Source: JAEXNA01 sp037189585 (lineage in GTDB: Bacteria; Vulcanimicrobiota; Xenobia; Xenobiales; JADMJV01). From it: a stretch of DNA of 64,000 bases. The notes beneath the pieces were generated by a model. The model had not been told where the DNA came from, did not search any database, and was given only the letters and a program-made list of their open reading frames with translations. The stretch covers positions 68,284 through 132,283 of the forward strand of contig JBBCJA010000046.1 of assembly GCA_037189585.1 (NCBI GenBank), given 5' to 3'. Of the stretch, positions 8,153-16,499 are shown piece after piece. A program made the position numbers and the translations under genes. Within the stretch, counting starts at the first letter, position 1. Every line of letters starts with the position of its first letter.

Positions 8153-10135
8153 ATGAAGAAGAGGTTGGGATTTTTATTGGCGGCGATGTTTTGGACGGGA
8201 GGATCGGTGGCGGCTCAGCAACACCCACTGGATCCACTGACCCAAACCGAGCTCAAAGTCATGGTGGACACGCTCAAAGCGGATCCTCGTCTTCCCAAGG
8301 AGAGTCTCTATCCCACGGTGGTTCTTAAAGAGCCGGCCAAGAATCTGGTCAAGAACTGGAAGAAGGGAAACCCCGTTCCTCGTGAGGCTTCCGTGGTCGT
8401 GATCGATCGCAAGGCCAACAAGACCTTTGAGGCCGTGGTGGATGTCAAAGGCAAGAAGGTACTCAGCTGGGCCCACATCCCCGGAGTTCAACCCGGAGTT
8501 TTAGTCGAGGAGTATGAAACTCCACGCGAGATCGTGCGGAAGGACCCCAAAGTGATTGCCGCGCTCAAGAAGCGAGGGATCGAGGACCCGGAGAACGTCC
8601 AAGTTGACGTTTGGGCAGCCGGCATTCTCAGTAAGGAAGAGCGAGCCAGCGGGGCCAGGCTGTTGCGCTGCCTGCTCTATTATCGACCCGCTGGTCATTT
8701 CAATCCTTACTATCGTCCCATCGAGGGTTTGATCGCGGTAGTGGACCTGTCCAAAGATGCCGTTGTCCGACTTGAGGAGGACGGTGATGCTCCGATCATC
8801 CCGGCCAGTCAGCTAGGCGAGTTGACCGAGGCGGCTCAGCCCCAACTCCGAACGAGTACGGCGGGCATGAAGTGCAGTTGGCCGGAGGGAGACGGTTTCA
8901 CCGTCAACGGACATGAGGTGACCTGGCAAAATTGGAAATTTCGCTACGCTATGAATCCTCGTGAAGGCCTGGTTCTGTATGACCTTCGCTACGTGGACCA
9001 AGGCCGAGAGCGACCGGTCCTCTATCGAGGCTCTCTCTCCGAAATGGTCGTTCCCTACGGAGACCCCGACAAGAACTGGAGTTGGCGCAACGCTTTCGAC
9101 GTGGGTGAGTATGGGGTCGGCCGGTTAGCGAACACACTGCGACCGGGAGCCGAGGTCCCAACCTACTCTACTATGCTGGATTCGGTTTTCGCCGACGACT
9201 TCGGTAAGCCGTATGTCCAAAAGAACAGTGTGGCCATTTATGAGCGAGAGCACGGGATTCTTTGGAAGCACCTGGACTTTGACACCGGCCACGACGAGAC
9301 CAGACGGGCCCGCTGGCTGTATCTAACCTACGTGGCGACGGTGGGGAACTATGACTACGCCTTGTCCTGGGTTCTGGGTCAGGACGGCTCCATCACGGTC
9401 GACACTCAGTTGACCGGCATTGTTTTACCTAAAGGCGTGAAAGAGACGTCCTATCCCGGACTTAGCGGTGAAGGTGTGGAGAGATATGGACGGTTGGTTT
9501 CCCCTAACGTGGTGGCGCCCAACCATCAGCATTTTTTCAACTTCCGGTTGGATCTCGACGTGGACGGCGTCTCTAACCAGCTGTTCGAGGTCAATAACAA
9601 AGCCGCCGAGATGGGCCCGGAGAATCCGTTGGGAAACGGCTTTTACATGGAGCTCACTCAGCTTAAGACCGAACAAGAATCGCAGCGCCGGATGGACCAG
9701 GCCAGCGCCCGTTACTGGGTCGTCTCCAATGCGGAGAAAACCAACACCCTGGGCGACCCCACCTCGTACATGCTGGTGCCGGGTGAGAACAGTCTTCCGT
9801 ACCTGAACCCTCAGGCTCCGGTCCGAAAGCGCGCGAGTTTTCTCAACTCTCATCTTTGGGGCACCAAGTTCGAAGAAGGTCAGTTGAGCGGCGCCGGTGT
9901 CTACCCAAATCAGTCCACTGAAGATACAGGCCTTTCCGCCTGGAGTCGCGACAACGCCTCTTTGGACAAGAACGACCTGGTTTTGTGGTACACCTTGGGA
10001 GTGACTCACAACCCGCGACCGGAAGAGTGGCCCGTGATGACCTCGCACCACACAGGATTCAAGCTGCTTCCTAACGGATTCTTCTCTCAGAGCCCGGCTC
10101 TCGATGTTCCGAGTGGGCTAAAAACCGAGAATTAG
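8153..10135 (+). CDS. Secreted copper-containing primary-amine oxidase
   Basis: This 660-residue enzyme oxidises primary amines to aldehydes with release of ammonia and hydrogen peroxide. A signal peptide is evident (KKR, a hydrophobic run, then AAQQ). The topaquinone motif is VGNYDYALSW with the modifiable tyrosine at residue 400. Copper ligands are His458 and His460 (NHQHFF) and a late His at 632 or 633 (MTSHHTGF). DVGEYGVG before the core is also a family hallmark. ATG at 8153 follows a GAGGGAG ribosome site. The 30-bp gap after the ALDH indicates one operon. Product aldehydes would have to enter the cell to meet the cytoplasmic ALDH. Confidence 0.94.
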   Translation: MKKRLGFLLAAMFWTGGSVAAQQHPLDPLTQTELKVMVDTLKADPRLPKESLYPTVVLKEPAKNLVKNWKKGNPVPREASVVVIDRKANKTFEAVVDVKGKKVLSWAHIPGVQPGVLVEEYETPREIVRKDPKVIAALKKRGIEDPENVQVDVWAAGILSKEERASGARLLRCLLYYRPAGHFNPYYRPIEGLIAVVDLSKDAVVRLEEDGDAPIIPASQLGELTEAAQPQLRTSTAGMKCSWPEGDGFTVNGHEVTWQNWKFRYAMNPREGLVLYDLRYVDQGRERPVLYRGSLSEMVVPYGDPDKNWSWRNAFDVGEYGVGRLANTLRPGAEVPTYSTMLDSVFADDFGKPYVQKNSVAIYEREHGILWKHLDFDTGHDETRRARWLYLTYVATVGNYDYALSWVLGQDGSITVDTQLTGIVLPKGVKETSYPGLSGEGVERYGRLVSPNVVAPNHQHFFNFRLDLDVDGVSNQLFEVNNKAAEMGPENPLGNGFYMELTQLKTEQESQRRMDQASARYWVVSNAEKTNTLGDPTSYMLVPGENSLPYLNPQAPVRKRASFLNSHLWGTKFEEGQLSGAGVYPNQSTEDTGLSAWSRDNASLDKNDLVLWYTLGVTHNPRPEEWPVMTSHHTGFKLLPNGFFSQSPALDVPSGLKTEN

Positions 10136-10147
10136 GAGTAGCTATAG

Positions 10148-10549
10148 ATGTCGGCTCGTGTCCACAGCATCACTTTGCCGGTCAATGATCTCGAAGCATC
10201 GCTAGACTTCTATCGAGTAGGCCTTGGAATGGTCTGTGACCGCAAAGGCGATCACGCCGTTGTCGCGGTAGGAGAGGAGGTTATCCTCATTCTCCTACCG
10301 CGCGACGTTTTTGCTAGTTTCGCCGAGTTCGCCGGTCAACGGATCGCCGATACGGACAGCTGTAAGGCGATCTATAGCTATTTCACTTCGAATGAGGCGG
10401 AAGTGGAAGAGATTTTAGACCGCGCGGCCGAGTACTCCAGCGATGGAGAGCCTCCCGAGCAGCGGCCCTGGGGTTATTCGGGATATCTCGCGGACCCGGA
10501 CGGCCACGTCTGGGAAATTGTCTACAGCCCGGTCATGCCTCGTCGATAG
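10148..10549 (+). CDS. VOC/glyoxalase-fold protein
   Basis: This 133-residue single-domain vicinal-oxygen-chelate protein has the paired beta-alpha-beta-beta-beta pattern: a start of VHSITLPVNDLEASLDFYRVGLG and an end of GYLADPDGHVWEIVY, where the final Glu is the usual metal ligand. It begins 12 bp after the amine oxidase stop and probably belongs to the same operon. It may handle reactive aldehydes or give resistance to a small molecule. No specific activity can be assigned. Confidence 0.88.
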   Translation: MSARVHSITLPVNDLEASLDFYRVGLGMVCDRKGDHAVVAVGEEVILILLPRDVFASFAEFAGQRIADTDSCKAIYSYFTSNEAEVEEILDRAAEYSSDGEPPEQRPWGYSGYLADPDGHVWEIVYSPVMPRR

Positions 10550-10688
10550 GACAAGTTCAGGCCATACGTTTCCAGGATATTGCGGATGTTAACAAGGGTT
10601 TAACATGGTAACAGGTTCGGTCCACCCTTTCTCCACTTGATCTTTCTATATTGAACTCAAGAGACGAGACGAAAGAGAGACCACGAAG

Positions 10689-11453
10689 ATGCTGACCACC
10701 GCTTATGGAAACCCTTACAACTACGCCGGCTACAATACCGGATACGGTAACGGGTATGGCTACAACGCTTATGCCAACGCCGGGGGGTATGCTCCCAGCG
10801 TCATTCCGAGTTCCGTCACGAGCAACGGCCTCGGCACGGTCAATCCCACCAATTTCAACGCTCCCGAAGTTCTCTTTGCCCCCCAGGATTCTGTCCAGTT
10901 GTCTTTCAATGCTCAGCAAGCCGGCCCCGCGAACTACGGTGTTCAAGACACCCTTGACATCCGCTTCGCGAATCCAATGAACCGCATCGGGGCCGACGCT
11001 TTCGTCGTGGCCGAGGGAGATATCGACAACCCTTACCAGAACCACAACGCCGCCGCGATCGAACTTCCCGTGGCCAACGGTCAGAATCCCAAAGAAGCGC
11101 TGATGGAAGTTCTTCAGCAGCTGGGAATCACGGTGGAGATGCTGCAGGCCTTGCTGGCCATGGGTATCGACTTGCTACAGATGATCGCTCAGACTAACGG
11201 CGTCAAAGATTTCAGCCAGCTCAAGAACGGACAGGACCTGATCCTGCCCACGACCTGGGCTCCCACGGAATCATCCACCGGCTCGACCAACAGCGGCTCG
11301 GTAACCGCAAACTCCACCCCGGCCAGGACGCCTGCCCCGGCGGCTCCGGCTCCGGCCCCCGCGCCCGCTGCTCCCGCCGCACCTCAGGAAACGGCCTCAA
11401 CTCCCATTCGTCGTCGCCGAGGCGGCGGTCGCGGAATGATGCTGGCTGTCTAA
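10689..11453 (+). CDS. Low-complexity protein with a LysM-like segment
   Basis: This 254-residue protein has three zones. Residues 1-45 are rich in Tyr, Gly and Asn with repeated GYN/GYG steps. Residues 140-190 resemble a LysM repeat (MIAQTNGVKDFSQLKNGQDL, then ILP). The C-terminus is an Ala-Pro run ending in a basic RRRRGGGRG stretch. There is no signal peptide or membrane segment. The pattern suggests a structural or surface-binding role, but I do not recognise the family. Its stop overlaps the convergent membrane gene by 4 bp. An ACGAAAGAGAGA purine run lies upstream of the start. Confidence 0.75.
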   Translation: MLTTAYGNPYNYAGYNTGYGNGYGYNAYANAGGYAPSVIPSSVTSNGLGTVNPTNFNAPEVLFAPQDSVQLSFNAQQAGPANYGVQDTLDIRFANPMNRIGADAFVVAEGDIDNPYQNHNAAAIELPVANGQNPKEALMEVLQQLGITVEMLQALLAMGIDLLQMIAQTNGVKDFSQLKNGQDLILPTTWAPTESSTGSTNSGSVTANSTPARTPAPAAPAPAPAPAAPAAPQETASTPIRRRRGGGRGMMLAV

Positions 11454-11920
11454 GGAGAGTTCCGGCTCCTGAGGATGAGTTCCACGGTCAGGAGATTGAT
11501 GCTCCAGCAGAGCCAGGCCGACCAGGAATAGAGCGTCTCAAAAGGGAGCTCTAAGTGCCCACCCAACGACAGCATGACGCGGAGTGTGACAGCGGAGAAG
11601 GTCAAGGCGTAGTTTCTCGCCATCCAACGGCGATGTGCGAGAACGTCACCCTGCCGGATGGAGACAAAGGCTTTGAGCAACGAGGCGACCCAGAGTGTTG
11701 CGAGCGTTGCGAAGCCAAGCTGGGCCGTCCATCCACCGTAGGCGATGAGGGCCAGATGATACCCGGTGACCCCCGCTCCTAGAACGGCGGCGACGTAGAC
11801 TTTTCCCATCACTCGGTGTGACCGGGCTCCAAGACAGCCCCATCCGAAGTCCAGCGGCCCTTCGAAAACCAGAAGCGGACCCAGCACCAGAGCCGCGATG
11901 CCACAGAAACCGTGAGTCAT
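11450..11920 (-). CDS. DUF2306-like four-helix membrane protein (5' end unclear)
   Basis: The 156 residues from ATG at 11920 contain four membrane segments and the hallmarks of DUF2306 proteins: HGFCGIAALVLGP, SHRVMGKVYV, ALIAYGG and HRRWMARNYALTFSAVTLR. Coding-like sequence continues in frame upstream to about 12045 with another hydrophobic segment and RAKYLSHLGWV, which fits the missing first helix of the family. No ATG, GTG or TTG is available there, so the true start may be CTG or a rarer codon, or the gene may be truncated. It is last in the minus-strand Ku/LigD run; a redox or haem role is not established. Confidence 0.75.
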   Translation of the reverse strand: MTHGFCGIAALVLGPLLVFEGPLDFGWGCLGARSHRVMGKVYVAAVLGAGVTGYHLALIAYGGWTAQLGFATLATLWVASLLKAFVSIRQGDVLAHRRWMARNYALTFSAVTLRVMLSLGGHLELPFETLYSWSAWLCWSINLLTVELILRSRNSP

Positions 11921-12047
11921 GACCCATCCTAGATGGGAGAGGTACTTGGCTCGAAAGAGCGGATCGAAGTTCGCCGGCTCAGCGAGATAGGCTGCCGACA
12001 GCAGGCCGGTAATCCAGGCTGCCCGGCTGATCCATTTCGCTGTCGCG

Positions 12048-12569
12048 TTAACGGGGTCCCTCCACCAGGCCGTCCTGGGGATTGTAGGCGGGATAGTTGG
12101 GAGCCACTCCCGCTTTCTTGTGGTTTTCGCCCTGGCAGGCGACGCTATAGTAGGGCTGCTTTTGTCCCTTGGTGGAGTAGCTCGCCGAATAGGTGTCGGA
12201 ACGGGCCGCCGGACAATGAGGAAAGGTCTTGAGATAGTTCGGAGTGAGGGCGTCGAGCCGGGCTGGATACTGAGCTTGGTGATCCTCGGAGTACATCTCC
12301 AGAGCCGTTCCGATATTTTTCAAGTTGGATTTACAGGCCGTCAACTGGCCTTGGGCTCGGGGACGCGGCATGCGTGGTTGGAAAATCATCGCAGCGACGA
12401 CTAGCGAGAGCCCCGTCGCCATAAGTCCCAACCCGGCTTTGACCTGGGCCCAACGCTCGGTGGATCTCATGGATCCCACGAGCATGCGGAGGAATCCCAC
12501 GGGTAATAGGAGCAGTCCACAAGCCAAAAATATGATACTGACGATGTCGAGTAGCGAGGAAAGCTCCAT
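12048..12569 (-). CDS. Membrane-anchored protein with a pseudopilin-like C-terminal domain
   Basis: This 173-residue protein has two N-terminal membrane helices (about 7-30 and 45-63). A soluble part follows, starting CKSNLKNIGTALEMYS and continuing with YPARLDALTPNYLKTFPHCP. That resembles the globular half of type II/IV pseudopilins, including the two-Cys pattern. The usual prepilin-peptidase site (Gly-Phe-Thr-Leu-Ile-Glu) is absent, so it is not a processed pilin. It lies 39 bp after LigD on the same strand. The function is unknown; the domain match is by eye. Confidence 0.75.
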   Translation of the reverse strand: MELSSLLDIVSIIFLACGLLLLPVGFLRMLVGSMRSTERWAQVKAGLGLMATGLSLVVAAMIFQPRMPRPRAQGQLTACKSNLKNIGTALEMYSEDHQAQYPARLDALTPNYLKTFPHCPAARSDTYSASYSTKGQKQPYYSVACQGENHKKAGVAPNYPAYNPQDGLVEGPR

Positions 12570-12608
12570 CTTGGTTTAACTTCCCGCTCGCGGTCGTCAG
12601 CCCTCCGG

Positions 12609-15062
12609 TCAGTCCGTCAGCATCTGTTCGAGAGAGGCTAACGCCTCCTCGATACGTTGTTGTGGCGAAGGTTTCATGCTCCAAAGGGGAGCCGATTCCG
12701 CAAGCTGGTCGGGAAGCTTGCCCAGTCGAAAGTCTTCCGGCGAGACATCGCTTTTCAGATCTTCCCAGCGCAAGGGCATGCTGAGGGTCGCCGAGGCCGT
12801 GGCGCGGACGGAATAGGCGCAGGCCATGGTCGCCGCGGGCCGGTTTTGGGGCGCGTCGATATAAACCGTCCCTTTGGGCCGTTTGGCGGGAACGCGCTCC
12901 GTGGTGACCTTACCAGGCAGGCGCCGGGCGATGATCTCGGCCATGACGCCAGCCACCATTCGTGATTGGTCGTAGCTGTAGCCGGGAGCCAGCGGCACGA
13001 AGATGTGAAGCCCTCGGCTCCCCGAGGTTTTGAGGTATCCGTTCCACTCGATCTCCTGGAGAATCTTACCCAGGGATGAGGCGACTTTTTTCACCAGTTG
13101 AAACGGAGCCTCCTGAGGGTCGAGGTCGATTAGGAATCCGTCGGGAGAGGACAGGTGCGGCAAGCGTGACAGAGTAGCGTGGACCTCCACGCAGGCCAGG
13201 TTGGCCAGGTAGACCAGGGTCGCTTGATTGTCGGCCAGCAAAGCTGGGCCATGCTCGGTCTCGGAGGTTCTCACCCAGCCCGGCGTGCCCGCGGGCGGAT
13301 GTTTCTGAAAAAAGTCGGGTCCTTCGATCCCGTCGGGGAACCTTCGCAACGAGAGGGGGCGGTCACGAAGGTGGGGCAAAATGAGGGGCCCGACCTGCTG
13401 GTAGTAGTCGACAAGCTCTCCTTTGCGAAGGCCGGCGCTCGGAAATAGGACCTTGTTCGGATTGGTGATGGTCAGAGTTCGCCCGTCGACCTCCAGGTAG
13501 CTTTGACTCGCCGGGGGTGGATCGTCGGAGCAGTCATGAGGAGCGAGATCGTCGCGCAGTCGCAAGAAGCTGGAATGACGGAAGATACCGTCTTTACTCT
13601 GATCTTGGAACTCGATCTCGATAACCACCTCGGGTACCACCCAGGTGACGGCCTCCTTGTGGTTCTCCAGCCCTCGCACAGTGGACTTTTTGGATTTGAG
13701 CGGACGTAGCTTGGCCATGACCTCGGCCTGGTCGACGGCGGTGAAGCCGGAGCCAACCTTCCCCACGGCGATCAGATGTTCGTCCTCAAAACGGGCCACG
13801 TGCAAGGCGCCAAAAGGCGCTTTGGCTTTGTGGGGTGTGTATCCGACCACCACCACGTCGGCTGTATGGCGCGCTTTGAGTTTTTTCCAGGCCGGACTTC
13901 GTCCCGACATATAGGGACTTTGGCGATGCTTGGCCATCAGCCCCTCGAGGCCTCGTTCCAAAGTAAGCGCGAATAGAGCCCTACCGCTTGAGGGGACCGT
14001 TTCGGAGAGCCGGATCCACGGGCTAGGACGAAAGACTTCCGCGAGCAGAGCTCGTCGTGTCTCGAATGCCAGGCCTCGAAGATCGTGACCGTCGAGGTAG
14101 AGTAGATCGAAGATATAGAAAGTCGCCTTGTCCGTGCGGGTCATTCGCTTGAGGGCCTGGTGCGAGGGGGCCTTCAGGCGTGACAGGACTCGAGAGAATT
14201 CGGGGCGCCCCTCGGTATCAAGGACGACCAGCTCACCGTCGACTACGAAGCTCTCCGCCGCCATATGGGCTCGAAAGTAGCGCAGCTCGGGAAAATGTCC
14301 GGTGAGGGAGGTTCCCCGCCGTCCGGCCAAACGAAGGGTCTGCTCTTGTCCAAAGGCTATGGCGCGAATGCCGTCCCACTTTAGCTCGAACAGCCAATCC
14401 TCGTCGTCAAAAGGCTTAGCGGGTTCGGCCAGCATCGGTTCGATCTCCAGTGGCAACGGGGCGGCGACGGCTCCTGCCGGGAACTGGCGCCGAGGAGTCG
14501 GAGTGGGCAATCCCGCTTCGATCTCGCTCGGAGTGCGGCCGGTCACGGCGCTCCACAGATGCTCCTCGGCGTTCCAGTCCGGGTCGGCCCAGGCGTCGTC
14601 TTTTTTGATCCAGAGCCAGCTGTTGTCGAGGTTGGTGCGAACCAGCGTCGATTCACCCTGGACTTTACTTCCCCACAGTCGAATCTTGAGTTCACCGGCT
14701 CGGAGTTGGACTTCCATGTCTTCTTCGAGAACCGGTTCCCAGTCGCCGATGTCGAACACCATCATCATACCGGCTCCGTATTCGCCTGTGGGAATGACGC
14801 CTTCCCAATCCAAGTAGGCCAGGGGATGGTCCTCGGTGGGGACGGCCAGCCTTTTCTCCAAGGCTTTCAAGGAGGGACCCTTAGGGACAGCCCAACTTTT
14901 GAGAACTCCTCCCATCTCGAGCCGCAGATCGTAGTGAAGGCGACTGGCTTGATGGCGCTGCAGGCAGAAGCGTCGACCACTTCCGACCGGGGAGGGTCGT
15001 GAGTCTAGCGGCTCCGGTGTTCGTCCCAGCCGCCGCTTGCGTTGATACTCCTCGAGCGACAC
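12609..15062 (-). CDS. ligD: Multifunctional DNA ligase D for non-homologous end joining
   Basis: This 817-residue protein has three modules in the order phosphoesterase, ligase, polymerase. Residues 1-160 form the 3'-phosphoesterase (RHQASRLHYDLRLEM and DHPLAYLDWEG). The ATP-dependent ligase follows, with Lys228 in ELKWDGIR as the adenylated residue. The primase-like polymerase occupies roughly 530-817, with the catalytic FLIDLDP motif and the SGSRGLHIFVPL segment. The order matches the Pseudomonas type rather than the mycobacterial type. The GTG start at 15062 abuts the stop of the Uma2 gene with no gap. It works with the Ku protein encoded upstream in the same run. Confidence 0.96.
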   Translation of the reverse strand: MSLEEYQRKRRLGRTPEPLDSRPSPVGSGRRFCLQRHQASRLHYDLRLEMGGVLKSWAVPKGPSLKALEKRLAVPTEDHPLAYLDWEGVIPTGEYGAGMMMVFDIGDWEPVLEEDMEVQLRAGELKIRLWGSKVQGESTLVRTNLDNSWLWIKKDDAWADPDWNAEEHLWSAVTGRTPSEIEAGLPTPTPRRQFPAGAVAAPLPLEIEPMLAEPAKPFDDEDWLFELKWDGIRAIAFGQEQTLRLAGRRGTSLTGHFPELRYFRAHMAAESFVVDGELVVLDTEGRPEFSRVLSRLKAPSHQALKRMTRTDKATFYIFDLLYLDGHDLRGLAFETRRALLAEVFRPSPWIRLSETVPSSGRALFALTLERGLEGLMAKHRQSPYMSGRSPAWKKLKARHTADVVVVGYTPHKAKAPFGALHVARFEDEHLIAVGKVGSGFTAVDQAEVMAKLRPLKSKKSTVRGLENHKEAVTWVVPEVVIEIEFQDQSKDGIFRHSSFLRLRDDLAPHDCSDDPPPASQSYLEVDGRTLTITNPNKVLFPSAGLRKGELVDYYQQVGPLILPHLRDRPLSLRRFPDGIEGPDFFQKHPPAGTPGWVRTSETEHGPALLADNQATLVYLANLACVEVHATLSRLPHLSSPDGFLIDLDPQEAPFQLVKKVASSLGKILQEIEWNGYLKTSGSRGLHIFVPLAPGYSYDQSRMVAGVMAEIIARRLPGKVTTERVPAKRPKGTVYIDAPQNRPAATMACAYSVRATASATLSMPLRWEDLKSDVSPEDFRLGKLPDQLAESAPLWSMKPSPQQRIEEALASLEQMLTD

Positions 15063-15602
15063 CTAGCAGAAGACTCTTGCTAGCTCCATTGTAAAGCCGG
15101 GTAGAATGGAAGACTCAATCCGCTCGACCGGTCCACCCACGAAGTCGGACTGTTCACGAGTGAGGACTTCCACGATGTTCTCCATCGGATCGACGATCCA
15201 GTACTCGCGAACTCCGAAACGAAAGTATTGGTGCCGTTTGTAGACCCGATCTCGGGCAGGATGTCGGGGAGAGAGGACCTCCACCGCGAGATCGGGTGCA
15301 CCGCGCAACCCCTCGTCGTGGATTCTACCGAGATGCTCGGTCAGGATGACGACCACGTCGGGTTGGACCACGTTGACCTCATCGAGGATGACGTCGAAGG
15401 GAGCCACATAGGCACGCCCCAAGCCTTGAGATTCCACGTAGCTGTAAAGCGCGAAGCCCACGTTCGCTAAGACTCTCTGATGTTTCTCCGAAGGCGCTGG
15501 GGTCACGAGGAACTCTCCTTCGATAAGCTCGCGCCGGTCGCCCTCTGGCAGAAGCAGATAGTGCTCATAGGTCCACATCTCATGACGAGCGAGTCCAAAC
15601 AT
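15063..15602 (-). CDS. Uma2-family (PD-(D/E)XK fold) putative endonuclease
   Basis: This 179-residue protein has the Uma2/DUF820 pattern: WTYEHYLLLPEGDRRELIEGE at the start, then VVQPDVVVI, APDLAVEVLSP and VREYWIVDP. The acidic residues of VQPDV and the Glu of AVEVLSP are the expected nuclease site. Uma2 proteins are common but rarely characterised. This one is set between LigD (adjacent, zero gap) and a MerR/TPR protein in the Ku operon, which suggests a possible end-processing role. That role is inferred from position only. Confidence 0.87.
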   Translation of the reverse strand: MFGLARHEMWTYEHYLLLPEGDRRELIEGEFLVTPAPSEKHQRVLANVGFALYSYVESQGLGRAYVAPFDVILDEVNVVQPDVVVILTEHLGRIHDEGLRGAPDLAVEVLSPRHPARDRVYKRHQYFRFGVREYWIVDPMENIVEVLTREQSDFVGGPVERIESSILPGFTMELARVFC

Positions 15603-15629
15603 AGGATCACTATATCATAAGAGCCGGAG

Positions 15630-16463
15630 CTACGGCGTGGTTCGCAGCGGTACCACTCGACCACCGGCGTAGGCTTTGGCCAGGTACAGCCGAACGGTCT
15701 CGGCTTCTCCTTCCAGAGGATGACGCTTAAGGAACTCTCGCCATTGGGTGTAAGCTTTCCCCGTCTCGCCGATCTTTTCGTAGCCCAGGGCCAGGTTGAA
15801 ACGCGCGTCGGCGAAATCGGCATCCAACTGTAGGGCGGCCTCCAGAGCGCGACACGAATCCTCGAAACGCGAGACCGCGTCGTAGGCGTGACTGAGATTG
15901 AACCACTGCCGGGGTCCCGCGTCCGAAGCCTGGGTCGCTTCCACCAAGACCTTGACCGCGGTCTCGTGATCGCCCACGGTCAAGAGCAGAAGGCCAAGGT
16001 CGTTGAGACTCTCCACCGAGATGTCAGCCGCCTCCAAGGCCCGGCCCGCCAGTTCTCGAGCCTGGTCGGGCTCGCCCTCGTCAAAGGCCCGCTGGGCCTG
16101 TTCGGCCCACTCTCCTTGCAGAGGAAGAACCCTAACCTCGCTCTCGCGGGGATCGAAATCTAGCATCCACTGGCCGCTGCTGGCCTCACGAAAACCCTCG
16201 TGATCGCGCACCACCAGAGCCTTGCCGTCGCCTCGTACCTGGCGACTCTCCAGAATGGGAGCGTAGGGGAGAAGACCGCGGGCTGAAAGACCTTCCTCGT
16301 CGACTAGTCGGACCAGAGTTTTGGCGCGACTAAGATCCACCCAGTCGAAGCCTTCCTGGCCACGTGGAAATAGACCGATCTTTTGCCAGTATTTGAGCCG
16401 CTTCTCCTCTAGTCCGAGGATGCGACAGAGCTGCTCGAGGGTGTAGTCGGACACCTGGGGCAC
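15630..16463 (-). CDS. MerR-like helix-turn-helix protein with TPR repeats
   Basis: The first 70 residues (YTLEQLCRILGLEEKRLKYW, then GLFPRG) look like a MerR-type winged helix-turn-helix. About three tetratricopeptide repeats follow from roughly residue 120, such as PRQWFNLSHAYDAVSRFEDS and ADARFNLALGYEKIGETGKA, each 34 residues long. It starts from GTG at 16463, 36 bp after the Ku stop, and is followed 27 bp later by the Uma2 gene. It could regulate the NHEJ operon or act as a scaffold. Similar HTH-TPR proteins exist but I know of no defined function. Confidence 0.8.
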   Translation of the reverse strand: MPQVSDYTLEQLCRILGLEEKRLKYWQKIGLFPRGQEGFDWVDLSRAKTLVRLVDEEGLSARGLLPYAPILESRQVRGDGKALVVRDHEGFREASSGQWMLDFDPRESEVRVLPLQGEWAEQAQRAFDEGEPDQARELAGRALEAADISVESLNDLGLLLLTVGDHETAVKVLVEATQASDAGPRQWFNLSHAYDAVSRFEDSCRALEAALQLDADFADARFNLALGYEKIGETGKAYTQWREFLKRHPLEGEAETVRLYLAKAYAGGRVVPLRTTP

Positions 16464-16499
16464 TTGTTCCGCGCCGCCTTCGGCTCCTTCCGGAAGTTG

